This document shows, one piece after another, positions 7,777 through 14,808 of a stretch of DNA of 18,537 nucleotides. The translations under genes were made by a program, and so were the position numbers. The notes beneath the pieces are model-generated. The model ran no database searches and was not told where the DNA came from. It was given only the letters and a program-made list of their open reading frames with translations. The DNA lies in assembly GCA_029863035.1 (NCBI GenBank), contig JAOTWH010000020.1, positions 1 through 18,537 on the forward strand. Direction: 5' to 3'. This stretch comes from Acidimicrobiia bacterium. Its GTDB lineage: Bacteria > Actinomycetota > Acidimicrobiia > UBA5794 > JAOTWH01. How positions within the stretch are numbered: position 1 is the first letter of the stretch; every line of letters begins with the position of its first letter.

Positions 7777-9117
7777 ATGACAGCTCTGATCTGGTTCCGG
7801 CGCGATCTTCGCCTCGGAGACAACCCGGCATGGGCGGCGGCCACCTCTGCTCACGACGAGGTCGTGGCGCTTTTTGTCTTAGACCCGCGACTGTGGGATA
7901 GCGCGGGACCGCACCGGGGACCACAGATGGCAGCGCATCTCCGCGCGTTGGACGCTCAGCTGCAAGAGGTGGGGGGTCGTTTGGCCGTGCATCATGGCAA
8001 CCCGGTGGAGGTGGTAGTTGCCGCGGCCCGCGGGATGGATGCGGTCTACTGGAACGACGACTACACGCCATACGCGCAGCAGCGGGACGACGCCGTGGCC
8101 AAGGCAGTCAACATTGCGGTCCATCGCCTGCATGGCAGCGTCGTGCATCGGCCCGGCACGATCCTCACGGGACAAGACCGCCCTTACTTGGTGTTCACGC
8201 CCTTCTGGAAGCGTTGGCGGACGACGGATTGGTCGGTCGAACCCGAGCCCGGTGTTGCCCGGATCGCCGCCGAGACAGGCGACGGCATCCCGGACGCGCC
8301 CGCACCGTTGATGGCCGGTGGAGAGGAGCGAGCGAGATCGCGTCTGGCCACGTTCCTGGAGCGGGTTGACCACTACGCGGAAGAGCGCGACCGCCCGGAT
8401 CTGGACACCACCTCCCACCTGAGCGCCGACCTCAAATACGGCACGCTCTCGCCACGGCGGGTGATCGTCGAGACCGGCGAGGACACCGACGGCCGGGCCG
8501 GCCTGGTGCGCCAGATCTGCTGGCGCGATTTCTACGCCCACGTGCTGTACCACTTCCCGCACACCGCCACCCGGGCGTTGCGATCTGAGTACGACGCCAT
8601 GGAGTGGCACGACGATGAGGAGGCTTTCGAGGCCTGGTGCTCGGGTCGCACCGGTTATCCCATTGTCGATGCCGGCATGCGACAGCTGATCACCGAGGGG
8701 TGGATGCACGGCCGAGTGCGCATGATCACGGCGTCCTTCCTTGTCAAGGATCTGCTCATCGACTGGCGGAAAGGGGAGCGCCACTTCCGCCGTTATCTGG
8801 TGGACGGCGACATCGCGCAGAACGTTGGTAACTGGCAGTGGACTGCCGGCACGGGAGCGGACGCCGCACCGTACTTCCGCATCTTCAACCCCGTGCTCCA
8901 GAGCGCCAAGTTCGACCCGGACGGTGACTACATCCGCCGCTTCGTGCCAGAGCTGACAGGCCTCACTGCCCCGACGATCCACGCCCCGTGGGAGCACGGG
9001 CCGGCGGAACTCGCCTCCGCGAACGTGATTCTGGGCGAAACGTACCCGTACCCCATCGTCGACCATGCGGAAGCGCGAGAAGAGACACTGGCTGCGTATG
9101 CGAAAGCACGCAGTTGA
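7777..9117 (+). CDS. phr: Deoxyribodipyrimidine photolyase (class I CPD photolyase)
   Basis: The 446-residue protein has the N-terminal antenna Rossmann domain (WFRRDLRLGDN) and a C-terminal helical FAD domain. Conserved segments are YGTLSPR at 221, GYPIVDAGMRQL near 293, GWMHGRVRMITASFLVKDLL at 308-327 and NWQWTAGTGADAAPYFRIFNP at 352-372. By alignment to E. coli PhrB, N349 matches the flavin N5-contacting asparagine. W353, W330 and W277 match the electron-transfer tryptophan triad. It should repair cyclobutane pyrimidine dimers using blue/near-UV light. AGGAGAT precedes the ATG. The gene is 13 bp after heliorhodopsin in the same direction, pairing a light sensor with a light-driven repair enzyme. 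The antenna chromophore cannot be assigned from the sequence. Confidence 0.95.
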   Translation: MTALIWFRRDLRLGDNPAWAAATSAHDEVVALFVLDPRLWDSAGPHRGPQMAAHLRALDAQLQEVGGRLAVHHGNPVEVVVAAARGMDAVYWNDDYTPYAQQRDDAVAKAVNIAVHRLHGSVVHRPGTILTGQDRPYLVFTPFWKRWRTTDWSVEPEPGVARIAAETGDGIPDAPAPLMAGGEERARSRLATFLERVDHYAEERDRPDLDTTSHLSADLKYGTLSPRRVIVETGEDTDGRAGLVRQICWRDFYAHVLYHFPHTATRALRSEYDAMEWHDDEEAFEAWCSGRTGYPIVDAGMRQLITEGWMHGRVRMITASFLVKDLLIDWRKGERHFRRYLVDGDIAQNVGNWQWTAGTGADAAPYFRIFNPVLQSAKFDPDGDYIRRFVPELTGLTAPTIHAPWEHGPAELASANVILGETYPYPIVDHAEAREETLAAYAKARS

Positions 9118-9265
9118 CTGAGGAACCGAGATCCTCCAGCTGACCCTGTTCCCGCAACCTGTGGATGGCAGCACTACGTCGCCCTAGTCGATCAGGCCCG
9201 GTGTCTGCCGGCACGCCGATAGCGCGCCGGAGGCTGCGAGCGGCGGTTGGCGGGTCGAGGTCTAG

Positions 9266-10138
9266 CTAGGCGGAGGGAGGGCGAGGAACCAACACCGGCG
9301 TGTTCCGGATGTATTCCTGGAACTCCGCCTCGTTTCCCCACCGCTTCTCAGCGCGGGCTTCCAGTATCGGTATCCCGCTCCCCCGGGTGAGCAGCAAGAC
9401 GACGAAAACCGGTGAGATCAAGGTGGCCCAACGCCATCCCGACAGCACCGGCAAGGCCATGACGGCGATGCCGGTCCAAAGCACAATCTCGCCGAAGTAA
9501 TTGGGATGGCGCGACCATGCCCACAGCCCCGAGGTGATGAACCGTCCCTCGTTCGCCGGGTCCTGTTTGAAGGCCGACTTCTGCCGATCGGCGACGACTT
9601 CGAGGGCGAAACCGGCCACCCAAACGACGATGCCGGCGATCTCCACCCAGCCGATCGGCTCGCGTTCGATGCCGGTGATGATGGCCAGCGCACAGGCCAT
9701 CGTGAGCAACACCCACAGGCCCTGCAGCGTCCAGGCCATGAAGAACCGCAAAGGATCGGCCTTGATCCGATCGAACCGGGCGTCCTGCCCCACCCGGCGA
9801 ACCCGGCGGAACAGGAAGGAACCGAGCCGCAAGGCCCACACAACGACCATGGCCCCCACGATCAGCGCACGCGCGTCGAGTTCGTCGCTGAACAGCAAGG
9901 CAACCGCAACGACCGTTAGGTAGGTAGCACTACCGGTGAGGTCGTAGTAATGCTCCGTCTTGGCCAGGCTGGAGGGCACGAACACCACCCAGTTGATGAC
10001 GTAGGCGAGCAGCCCGCACAGCGCGAACACCGCGATCGAGCCGACGGTCGAGCTGCCGTCGCTTCCGGCGAGCACGACAAGAACACCGATCGCCACGCCG
10101 GCAACGGTGCCGAGAACAGATTTGGTCTGGTCCGTCAT
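9266..10138 (-). CDS. DUF1295 / steroid 5-alpha-reductase-like membrane protein
   Basis: The 290-residue protein has about seven hydrophobic segments and the hallmark LWAWSRHPNYFGEI at 205-218. This is the NADPH-binding region of the DUF1295 family (related to the steroid 5-alpha reductase C-terminal domain and isoprenylcysteine methyltransferases). It is probably an inner-membrane reductase of a lipid or isoprenoid substrate; no substrate is established for most members. The start at 10138 is preferred because the protein then begins at the usual distance from helix 1 and a promoter lies just upstream. An alternative longer frame to 10234 would run through that promoter. It converges with the photolyase gene 148 bp away. 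DUF1295 genes occur near photolyase genes in other bacteria, which fits a light or oxidative-stress theme. Confidence 0.85.
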   Translation of the reverse strand: MTDQTKSVLGTVAGVAIGVLVVLAGSDGSSTVGSIAVFALCGLLAYVINWVVFVPSSLAKTEHYYDLTGSATYLTVVAVALLFSDELDARALIVGAMVVVWALRLGSFLFRRVRRVGQDARFDRIKADPLRFFMAWTLQGLWVLLTMACALAIITGIEREPIGWVEIAGIVVWVAGFALEVVADRQKSAFKQDPANEGRFITSGLWAWSRHPNYFGEIVLWTGIAVMALPVLSGWRWATLISPVFVVLLLTRGSGIPILEARAEKRWGNEAEFQEYIRNTPVLVPRPPSA

Positions 10139-10145
10139 CACACCG

Positions 10146-10175
10146 ACCCTATTGGTCCGGACCTGCCACCTGCAA
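10146..10175 (-). promoter_or_regulatory. Putative promoter with palindromic operator for the DUF1295 gene (leaderless)
   Basis: Read on the minus strand, TTGCAG (10175-10170) and TAGGGT (10151-10146) are separated by 18 bases. The -10 box ends seven bases before the ATG, so transcription should start at or beside the start codon. No Shine-Dalgarno is present. The perfect palindrome GGTCCGGACC (10154-10163) lies inside the spacer, a typical repressor position. Confidence 0.4.
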
Positions 10176-10236
10176 CGCAGCCGGGCGCTGGTTCCCTCTC
10201 CTAACCTCGGGGGTGAGCTACCCGTGGGAGCCACCG

Positions 10237-11931
10237 ATGATCCTGCTGCACCCCAACCGCCTGGAGCGCCACTACCCCGACGAGCGGTCGCGGGAGGTCA
10301 TGGAGAAAACCGTGGCTTTCTTCGAGGCCAAGGGCAAACGTCGTCTCAAGGAGGACGACCACGGCGCCGTGTGGTACCAGGACTTCCTGGACTTCGTGCG
10401 TGATGAGCGCATCTTCGCCACCATGTGCACCCCCTCCGGGTACGGGGCCGACGACGCCCGCTGGGATACCTGGCGCATCTGTGAGTTCGCCGAGATCCTC
10501 GGTTTCTACGGGTTGCCCTACTGGTACGTGTGGCAGGTGACGGTGCTGGGGCTGGGTCCCATCTGGATGAGCGACAACACCGAGCTCAAGAACCGCACCG
10601 CGGCGCTGTTGGAGGAGGGGGCCATCTTCGCCTTTGGGCTGTCGGAGAAGGACCACGGCGCCGACCTCTACTCCACCGAGATGAAGCTGACCCCGGCCGA
10701 TGAGGGATATGTGGCCAACGGCTCCAAGTACTACATCGGCAACGGCAACCAGGCCGCCCTGGTGTCGACGTTCGGCACCATCCCCGACTCGGGGGAGTAC
10801 TGCTTCTTCGCGGTCGACACCTCCCGTCCCGGATATGAGTGCGTGCAGAACGTGTGCCACAGCCAGAACTTCGTCTCCGAGTACACGCTGGCCGACTACC
10901 CGGTGGCCACCAGCGACATCACCCAGCGGGGGGACGAGGCATGGAACGCTGCGCTCAACACCGTCAACATCGGCAAGTTCAACCTGGGATGGGCCTCGAT
11001 CGGCATCTGCACCCACGCCTTCTATGAGGCGATCCACCATGCCGCCCACCGTCACCTCTATGGCATGGCGGTGACCGACTTCGCCCACGTGCGACGTCTG
11101 TTCACCGATGGCTACGCCCGGCTGGTCGCCATGAAGCTGGTGGCGCTGCGGGCCGCCGACTACATGCGGGCGGCATCGCCCGACGACCGCCGCTACCTGC
11201 TGTACAACCCGGTGGTGAAGATGAAGGTGACCACCCAGGGCGAAGACGTCATCAACCACCTGTGGGACGTCATTGCCGCCAAGGGGTTCGAGAAGGACAC
11301 CTACTTCGAGATGGCGGCTCGTGACATTCGTGCTCTGCCCAAGCTGGAGGGCACGGTGCACGTCAACATCGCCCTCATCGTCAAGTTCATGGAGAACTAC
11401 TTCTTCCACCCCGAAGAGCTGGAGCCGGTGGGACGGCGCGACGAGGCGGCCAACGACGACTTCCTGTTCGACCAGGGCCCCACCCGGGGGTTGAGCAAGA
11501 TCCGCTTCCACGACTACAGCGAGGTGTTCGAGCGCTTCGACCTGGCCAACGTGAAAGTGTTCGCGGAGCAGGCTGAGGCCTTCAAGGCGATGTTGGCCCA
11601 GGAGCCTCCCAGCGACGCTCAGTCGGCCGATACCGATTGGCTGTTGACGCTGGGGGAGATCTTCACCCTGGTGGTGTACGCCCAGCTGGTGGCGGAGAAC
11701 GCCGAGATCTACGGGCTGGAGGACGACCTGATCGACCAGATCTTCGACGTTGCGGTGCGCGACCTGTCGGGGTTCGCCGTTGAGCTGCACGGCAAAGCAG
11801 CCACCACCCCCGAACAGGGCAAGCACTGCCTGGGGTTGATCCGCAAGCCTGTTGTTGATGAAGAGCGCTACGCCCGGGTGTGGCAGGACCACGTGTTCGC
11901 CCTGGCCGACGCCTACCAGATGGCGGAGTAG
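10237..11931 (+). CDS. Acyl-CoA dehydrogenase family protein
   Basis: The 564-residue protein is longer than the roughly 380-residue classical acyl-CoA dehydrogenases and fits the extended class of about 560-600 residues. The GLSEKDHGADLY segment corresponds to the flavin-contacting TEPxxGSD region. LEGTVHVN carries a glutamate (about residue 371) at the position of the catalytic base in the classical YEGT motif. It should catalyse alpha,beta-dehydrogenation of an acyl-CoA and pass electrons to ETF; the chain-length preference is unknown. ATG 10237 is preferred because GGGAG lies six bases upstream. GTG 10213 in the same frame would add eight residues but has no ribosome site. Its last 135 bp recur downstream (see repeats), making its 3' end the apparent template of a repeat family. 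Confidence 0.85.
   Translation: MILLHPNRLERHYPDERSREVMEKTVAFFEAKGKRRLKEDDHGAVWYQDFLDFVRDERIFATMCTPSGYGADDARWDTWRICEFAEILGFYGLPYWYVWQVTVLGLGPIWMSDNTELKNRTAALLEEGAIFAFGLSEKDHGADLYSTEMKLTPADEGYVANGSKYYIGNGNQAALVSTFGTIPDSGEYCFFAVDTSRPGYECVQNVCHSQNFVSEYTLADYPVATSDITQRGDEAWNAALNTVNIGKFNLGWASIGICTHAFYEAIHHAAHRHLYGMAVTDFAHVRRLFTDGYARLVAMKLVALRAADYMRAASPDDRRYLLYNPVVKMKVTTQGEDVINHLWDVIAAKGFEKDTYFEMAARDIRALPKLEGTVHVNIALIVKFMENYFFHPEELEPVGRRDEAANDDFLFDQGPTRGLSKIRFHDYSEVFERFDLANVKVFAEQAEAFKAMLAQEPPSDAQSADTDWLLTLGEIFTLVVYAQLVAENAEIYGLEDDLIDQIFDVAVRDLSGFAVELHGKAATTPEQGKHCLGLIRKPVVDEERYARVWQDHVFALADAYQMAE
11797..11931 (+). repeat. Repeat A, copy 1: functional ACAD gene 3' end
   Basis: These 135 bases are the authentic end of the acyl-CoA dehydrogenase gene, encoding 44 residues from AATTPEQGKHC to DAYQMAE and the TAG stop. 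They align without gaps to 13526-13660 (9 differences) and, over the last 52 bases, to 17008-17059 (1 difference). Confidence 0.9.
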
Positions 11932-11978
11932 GGGGGCTGGAGCGACGCCCTGAAGAAGCACTGGCCGACCCCGCCGCC

Positions 11979-12015
11979 TTCGAACGCGCCAACTACATGA
12001 AGACGCCGGTGGCGT
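11979..12015 (+). repeat. Repeat F, copy 1: gene-end fragment FERANYMKTPVA
   Basis: These 37 bases match 14485-14521 with two differences. In the frame TTC GAA CGC it reads FERANYMKTPVAW. The frame stays open upstream to about 11940 (ERRPEEALADPAAFERANYM), looking like the C-terminus of an unidentified protein. The stop codon seen in copy 2 is replaced here by TGG. It begins 48 bases after repeat A copy 1 and lies about 80 bases before the LVIVD-type gene. Confidence 0.7.
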
Positions 12016-12027
12016 GGAGCTCGCAAT

Positions 12028-12049
12028 CACATCCGTGCTGGCGGATGTG
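12028..12049. promoter_or_regulatory. Inverted repeat upstream of the exported beta-propeller gene
   Basis: CACATCCG and CGGATGTG form a perfect 8-bp stem around TGCTGG, 45 bases before the start codon. It could be an operator or leader hairpin; it lacks a T-run, so it is a poor terminator for the acyl-CoA dehydrogenase gene. Confidence 0.35.
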
Positions 12050-12093
12050 TAGGTTGGCCGCCAGGAGCAGTAAATGGGAGAGGAGAAGCTCTT

Positions 12094-13380
12094 ATGCAGC
12101 GCACCAGAAACCGTTTAGCCATTATCGCCGTCTTCTCGGCGATCCTATTGACCTTGTCGCCGATCACGCCTGCTGGGGCGGGTCACGGCGACGACCCGAG
12201 AACCAACAATCTCCACCCGATGGGGCACATCGAAGAGCCGGGCAGCCTGTTCTATGGGCCGCCCAGCATCCAAACCGACATTGCCTTTTGGGGGCACTAC
12301 GCCTTCCAGGGCAACTGGCAAGGCTTCAACATCCGTGACATCTCGGCGCCGGGGAACCCGAAGCAGGTGTCGTTCACCACGTGCGACGGGAATCAGGGCG
12401 ACGTGGTTGTGTGGGAAGACGTGCTCGTTCGATCATGGAACTCACCCGCATCAGGCGCTCAAGACTGTGACGGGACCATCGTTCCAGCCGGGTTCGAGGG
12501 CGTGCATGTCTTCGACATCAGCAACCTCGACGATCCGGTTCTGGTCGGATCGGTCGAGACCGAATGCGGATCGCACACGGCGACAGCTGTGCCTGACCCC
12601 GCCAACGACCGGCTGCTCGTCTACAGCAGCTCCTCGGGGCCCTGTGTCGGAATCGACATCATCGAAGTGCCGCTGGACGATCCCGCTGCTGCAGCGTTCC
12701 TTCGCAACGAGCCAGCCGACCGCGACTGCCACGATACGGGAGTGATCCTCGGCGATGCCATGATGGCCGCCTGCGCAGGTGACGAGGGTTTCGCGGTGTG
12801 GACGCTCACGGGCAGCGGCTCGCTCGAAGACCCGGACTTCCTTTACTCGAGGTCGATCCCGGACGTGGCGATCGGACACTCGGCCATGTTCACCTGGGAC
12901 GGTGAAGTGATCGTCTTCGGCCACGAGCCCGGAGGTGGCGTGGCGCCGCGCTGCCAAGAGTCGACTGACGATATCGACAAGTCGGCCTTGTTCTTCGACG
13001 CAGACACGGGCGATTTGCTCGGCATGTGGACGCTGCCCCGGGCACAGTCCGTCACCGAGAACTGCACTATCCACAACTACAACATCGTGCCGATGCGCAA
13101 CGGGAACTACATCCTGGTGAGCGGGAACTACCAATCGGGGACGAGTGTCGTCGATTTCACGGATCCTGCCAACGCTGTCGAGATCGCCTACTCGGATCCG
13201 GCGGCGATTGATCCGATCGACCTCGGAGGCGCCTGGTCCAGCTACTGGTACAACAACTTCATCTATGAGACGAACATCACGGAGGGTCTCAACATCTTCC
13301 GCTTCAGTGGCAAAGCGACGGCGGGCGCCCTCAAGCTCGACCATCTCAATCCGCAGACGGTGGAGTTCACCCTGCCGTAA
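12094..13380 (+). CDS. Exported LVIVD-type beta-propeller-like protein
   Basis: The 428-residue protein opens with a signal peptide: basic MQRTRNR, a hydrophobic core, then an alanine-rich cleavage region near ITPAGAG. The mature part has repeated strands of the type FNIRDISAPGNPKQV and VHVFDISNLDDPVLVGSV, with GSHTATAV and GHSAMF turns. This is the pattern of LVIVD-repeat proteins, which build a beta-propeller in the extracytoplasmic space. No catalytic motif is recognised. Several cysteines (CDG, CGSH, DRDCHD, ACAGDEG, CQES, ENC) could form disulfides after export. AGGAG lies eight bases before the ATG. It is bracketed upstream by repeat F and downstream by a hairpin and repeat A. Function is unknown; surface binding or scaffolding is only a family-level guess. 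Confidence 0.75.
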   Translation: MQRTRNRLAIIAVFSAILLTLSPITPAGAGHGDDPRTNNLHPMGHIEEPGSLFYGPPSIQTDIAFWGHYAFQGNWQGFNIRDISAPGNPKQVSFTTCDGNQGDVVVWEDVLVRSWNSPASGAQDCDGTIVPAGFEGVHVFDISNLDDPVLVGSVETECGSHTATAVPDPANDRLLVYSSSSGPCVGIDIIEVPLDDPAAAAFLRNEPADRDCHDTGVILGDAMMAACAGDEGFAVWTLTGSGSLEDPDFLYSRSIPDVAIGHSAMFTWDGEVIVFGHEPGGGVAPRCQESTDDIDKSALFFDADTGDLLGMWTLPRAQSVTENCTIHNYNIVPMRNGNYILVSGNYQSGTSVVDFTDPANAVEIAYSDPAAIDPIDLGGAWSSYWYNNFIYETNITEGLNIFRFSGKATAGALKLDHLNPQTVEFTLP

Positions 13381-13395
13381 CCGTCCATCGATTGC

Positions 13396-13433
13396 TCGCA
13401 GTGGAGGTGAGCTCCAGCCCACCTCCACTGCGA
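13396..13433 (+). terminator. Strong hairpin after the LVIVD-type gene, probable terminator
   Basis: TCGCAGTGGAGGTG and CACCTCCACTGCGA form a perfect 14-bp stem with a 10-base loop, beginning 16 bases after the stop. It is followed only by TTTCG, so the T-tract is weak, as is common in high-GC Actinobacteria. A second small hairpin, CCCGGC-ACG-GCCGGG, follows at 13494-13508. Confidence 0.7.
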
Positions 13434-13525
13434 TTTCGCTGGGCCCTGAGGAATAGCCGCTTGCGCGTATCGAGGGCGCCCTCCCCGGCACGGCCGGGCG
13501 CTGGGCGGCGTGTCGGAACGTCCTG

Positions 13526-13660
13526 GCAGCCACCACCCCCGAGCAGGGCAAGCACTGCCTGGGTCTGATCCGTAAGCCTGTTGTTGACGAAGAGGGCTAC
13601 ATCCGGGTGTGGCAGGACCACGTGTTCGCCCTGGCGGACGCCTACCAGATGGCGGAGTAG
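13526..13660 (+). repeat. Repeat A, copy 2: orphan ACAD 3' end
   Basis: These 135 bases are 93% identical to the last 135 of the acyl-CoA dehydrogenase gene, with no gaps and the frame and TAG stop kept. The nine differences cause only two residue changes (R to G and A to I in ERYARV/EGYIRV); the rest are synonymous. That indicates it evolved as coding sequence in a related gene before becoming an orphan. No upstream body of such a gene is present: 93 bases of unrelated DNA separate it from the LVIVD gene's hairpin. It ends 13 bases before the convergent membrane-protein gene. Confidence 0.9.
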
Positions 13661-13673
13661 GGCGGAGGCTTCA

Positions 13674-14273
13674 TCACCTGTCTCTGCCGAACCCGGCCCT
13701 GAGCCGGCGCTCGCCCTCGCCGCCGACGAACCACCAGGTGCCCACGCCGACCGCGCCAAGCCCGGCGATGGCGAGGACGGTGCCGTAGGCGATCGCCCAG
13801 CCGCCGCCGTGGTCCGTCACAACTGGCCAACCGAGCGCCAACCCGAACCCAAAAGCCGCCAGCCCGATCGCCGTTATGAACAGTGTCATGAAGCCGAACC
13901 AGGTGAACCCAGATCCCAGTTGCGCCACGACGATCTTGCGGACATCCAGGGGGAACAGGTAGGTCTGCTCGACGGTCGCAGCCAGCAGGGTGTCGTCACC
14001 GAACTCCGCGTTCAGATCGGCTTCCAGACGGGCTGCGTAGTGCCTGGCGAACAGGAGGTAGGAGGCGTCGAAGGCGGTCATCGTGGCGCCGTAGAGAGCC
14101 ACGAAGGGGATCAGGAGGAAGGCCTCGGGGACCTCCCACCAGCCGACCACGAACAACGCCAGTAGCGCGATCGCGGAGAAGCGAACGTCGGAGAAGAACC
14201 GCCCGTGGTAGTAGCGGTTCATGCCACGCATCCTTGCAAGCTGCGCGGCCATAAGGCGGCTGCGGTCGTCCAT
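13674..14273 (-). CDS. Small integral membrane protein of unknown function
   Basis: The 199-residue protein is not recognised. It has a basic, methionine/arginine-rich N-terminus, then hydrophobic segments at about 33-46, 50-77, 124-149 and 158-184. That gives four membrane helices in two hairpins separated by a polar acidic stretch (residues 80-115, including EADLNAEFGDD). The C-terminus is short and basic. The start at ATG 14273 has only a weak purine-rich ribosome site. It lies in the opposite direction to its neighbours, between repeat A copy 2 and repeat F copy 2. Codon usage looks like its neighbours, and the continuous frame with clear membrane helices supports it as a real gene. Confidence 0.7.
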   Translation of the reverse strand: MDDRSRLMAAQLARMRGMNRYYHGRFFSDVRFSAIALLALFVVGWWEVPEAFLLIPFVALYGATMTAFDASYLLFARHYAARLEADLNAEFGDDTLLAATVEQTYLFPLDVRKIVVAQLGSGFTWFGFMTLFITAIGLAAFGFGLALGWPVVTDHGGGWAIAYGTVLAIAGLGAVGVGTWWFVGGEGERRLRAGFGRDR

Positions 14274-14484
14274 CGCTTCAGGCTAGGAGGGGCACACCGA
14301 TGGCCTTCCCTCCACCAGTCCGCCCGCTAGGCAGGCTGTCGCCGTCCCGCAGTCTTGGCTATGGGCGGGGCCAAGCGCTCGAGGATCAGCACGCGGAGTG
14401 GGACGAGTGCCGGCGGTGAATACGGCCCACCAGCCTGAGGCCGCAGACAGCGGTGGCGCGGTCCCTCCCAACAAGCACCCGCCC

Positions 14485-14521
14485 TTTGAACGCGCCAACT
14501 ACATGAAGACGCTGGTGGCGT
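14485..14521 (+). repeat. Repeat F, copy 2: gene-end fragment FERANYMKTLVA-stop
   Basis: These bases match 11979-12015 in 35 of 37 positions. Here the frame ends with TAG at 14521-14523, so this copy keeps what looks like the original protein terminus. It lies 287 bases before the multicopper oxidase start, so both exported-protein genes have this repeat on their upstream side. Confidence 0.7.
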
Positions 14522-14776
14522 AGAGCCTTGGGGGCGGTGACTTCGTCTAACTGATTGTCGGTTGTCCAGCAGCCAATGGCGGGAAGCACCTGTTCGTCCC
14601 CATCTGAAGGTCGCGGGTTCCCGGGCTGCTGTTCTGCTGCCGCGTAGGCCTTTCGCCTCTAGTCGGTCGGTGCTCTCCTTCCTACAACTCGAAACCAAAA
14701 GAAGGGAACGGCGGTATGCCTTGGAGCGTGGTTGCTCGGGGTCGGATTCTCCGCCGGGCCCGGTGTCGAGAACACG

Positions 14777-14794
14777 AGGCCAGCCTTCTGGCCT
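14777..14794 (+). promoter_or_regulatory. Leader hairpin directly before the multicopper oxidase ribosome site
   Basis: AGGCCAG-CCTT-CTGGCCT is a perfect 7-bp stem with a 4-base loop. It ends immediately before GAGAGGAG (14795-14802), the ribosome site of the TTG-started gene. It could affect mRNA stability or ribosome access; regulation by copper is not shown by the sequence. Confidence 0.35.
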
Positions 14795-14808
14795 GAGAGG
14801 AGCCTGTT

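Larger units (their letters stand above)
14274..14808. other. Intergenic region holding repeat F copy 2 and the multicopper oxidase leader
   Basis: No gene is supported in these 535 bases; frames on both strands are short or are shadows. The region contains a gene-end fragment (repeat F copy 2) and, next to the multicopper oxidase, a hairpin and ribosome site. The 5' part must also hold the promoter of the minus-strand membrane-protein gene. A stretch at about 14601-14620 resembles the variable-loop/T-arm part of a tRNA, but no tRNA can be folded. Confidence 0.6.

Noticed and set aside
10201..12030. 609-codon open frame on the minus strand
   Set aside because: It is antisense to the acyl-CoA dehydrogenase gene, with valine/leucine/arginine/histidine-rich low-information sequence typical of the reverse frame of GC-rich coding DNA; it matches no family and the plus-strand gene is convincing.
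6816..12461. A 15-base word, CGCATCAGGCGCTCA, occurring at 6816-6830 and 12447-12461
   Set aside because: One match of this length in a GC-rich window is near chance expectation, the flanks do not extend the match, and one copy is inside a coding gene.
13381..13525. Possible integron attC site between the LVIVD-type gene and repeat A copy 2
   Set aside because: The hairpins are present, but no RYYYAAC/GTTRRRY core pair is seen in the right arrangement, and no integron integrase is in the window.
12451..13551. 366-codon open frame on the minus strand
   Set aside because: It is antisense to the exported LVIVD-type gene, which has a signal peptide, ribosome site and terminator; the reverse frame shows none of these.
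14597..14625. tRNA-like stretch (CATCTGAAGGTCGCGGGTTC) resembling variable loop and T-arm
   Set aside because: The sequence diverges straight after GGTTC, and no acceptor stem, anticodon arm or D-arm can be paired around it. A tRNA-derived attachment remnant is possible but unsupported.
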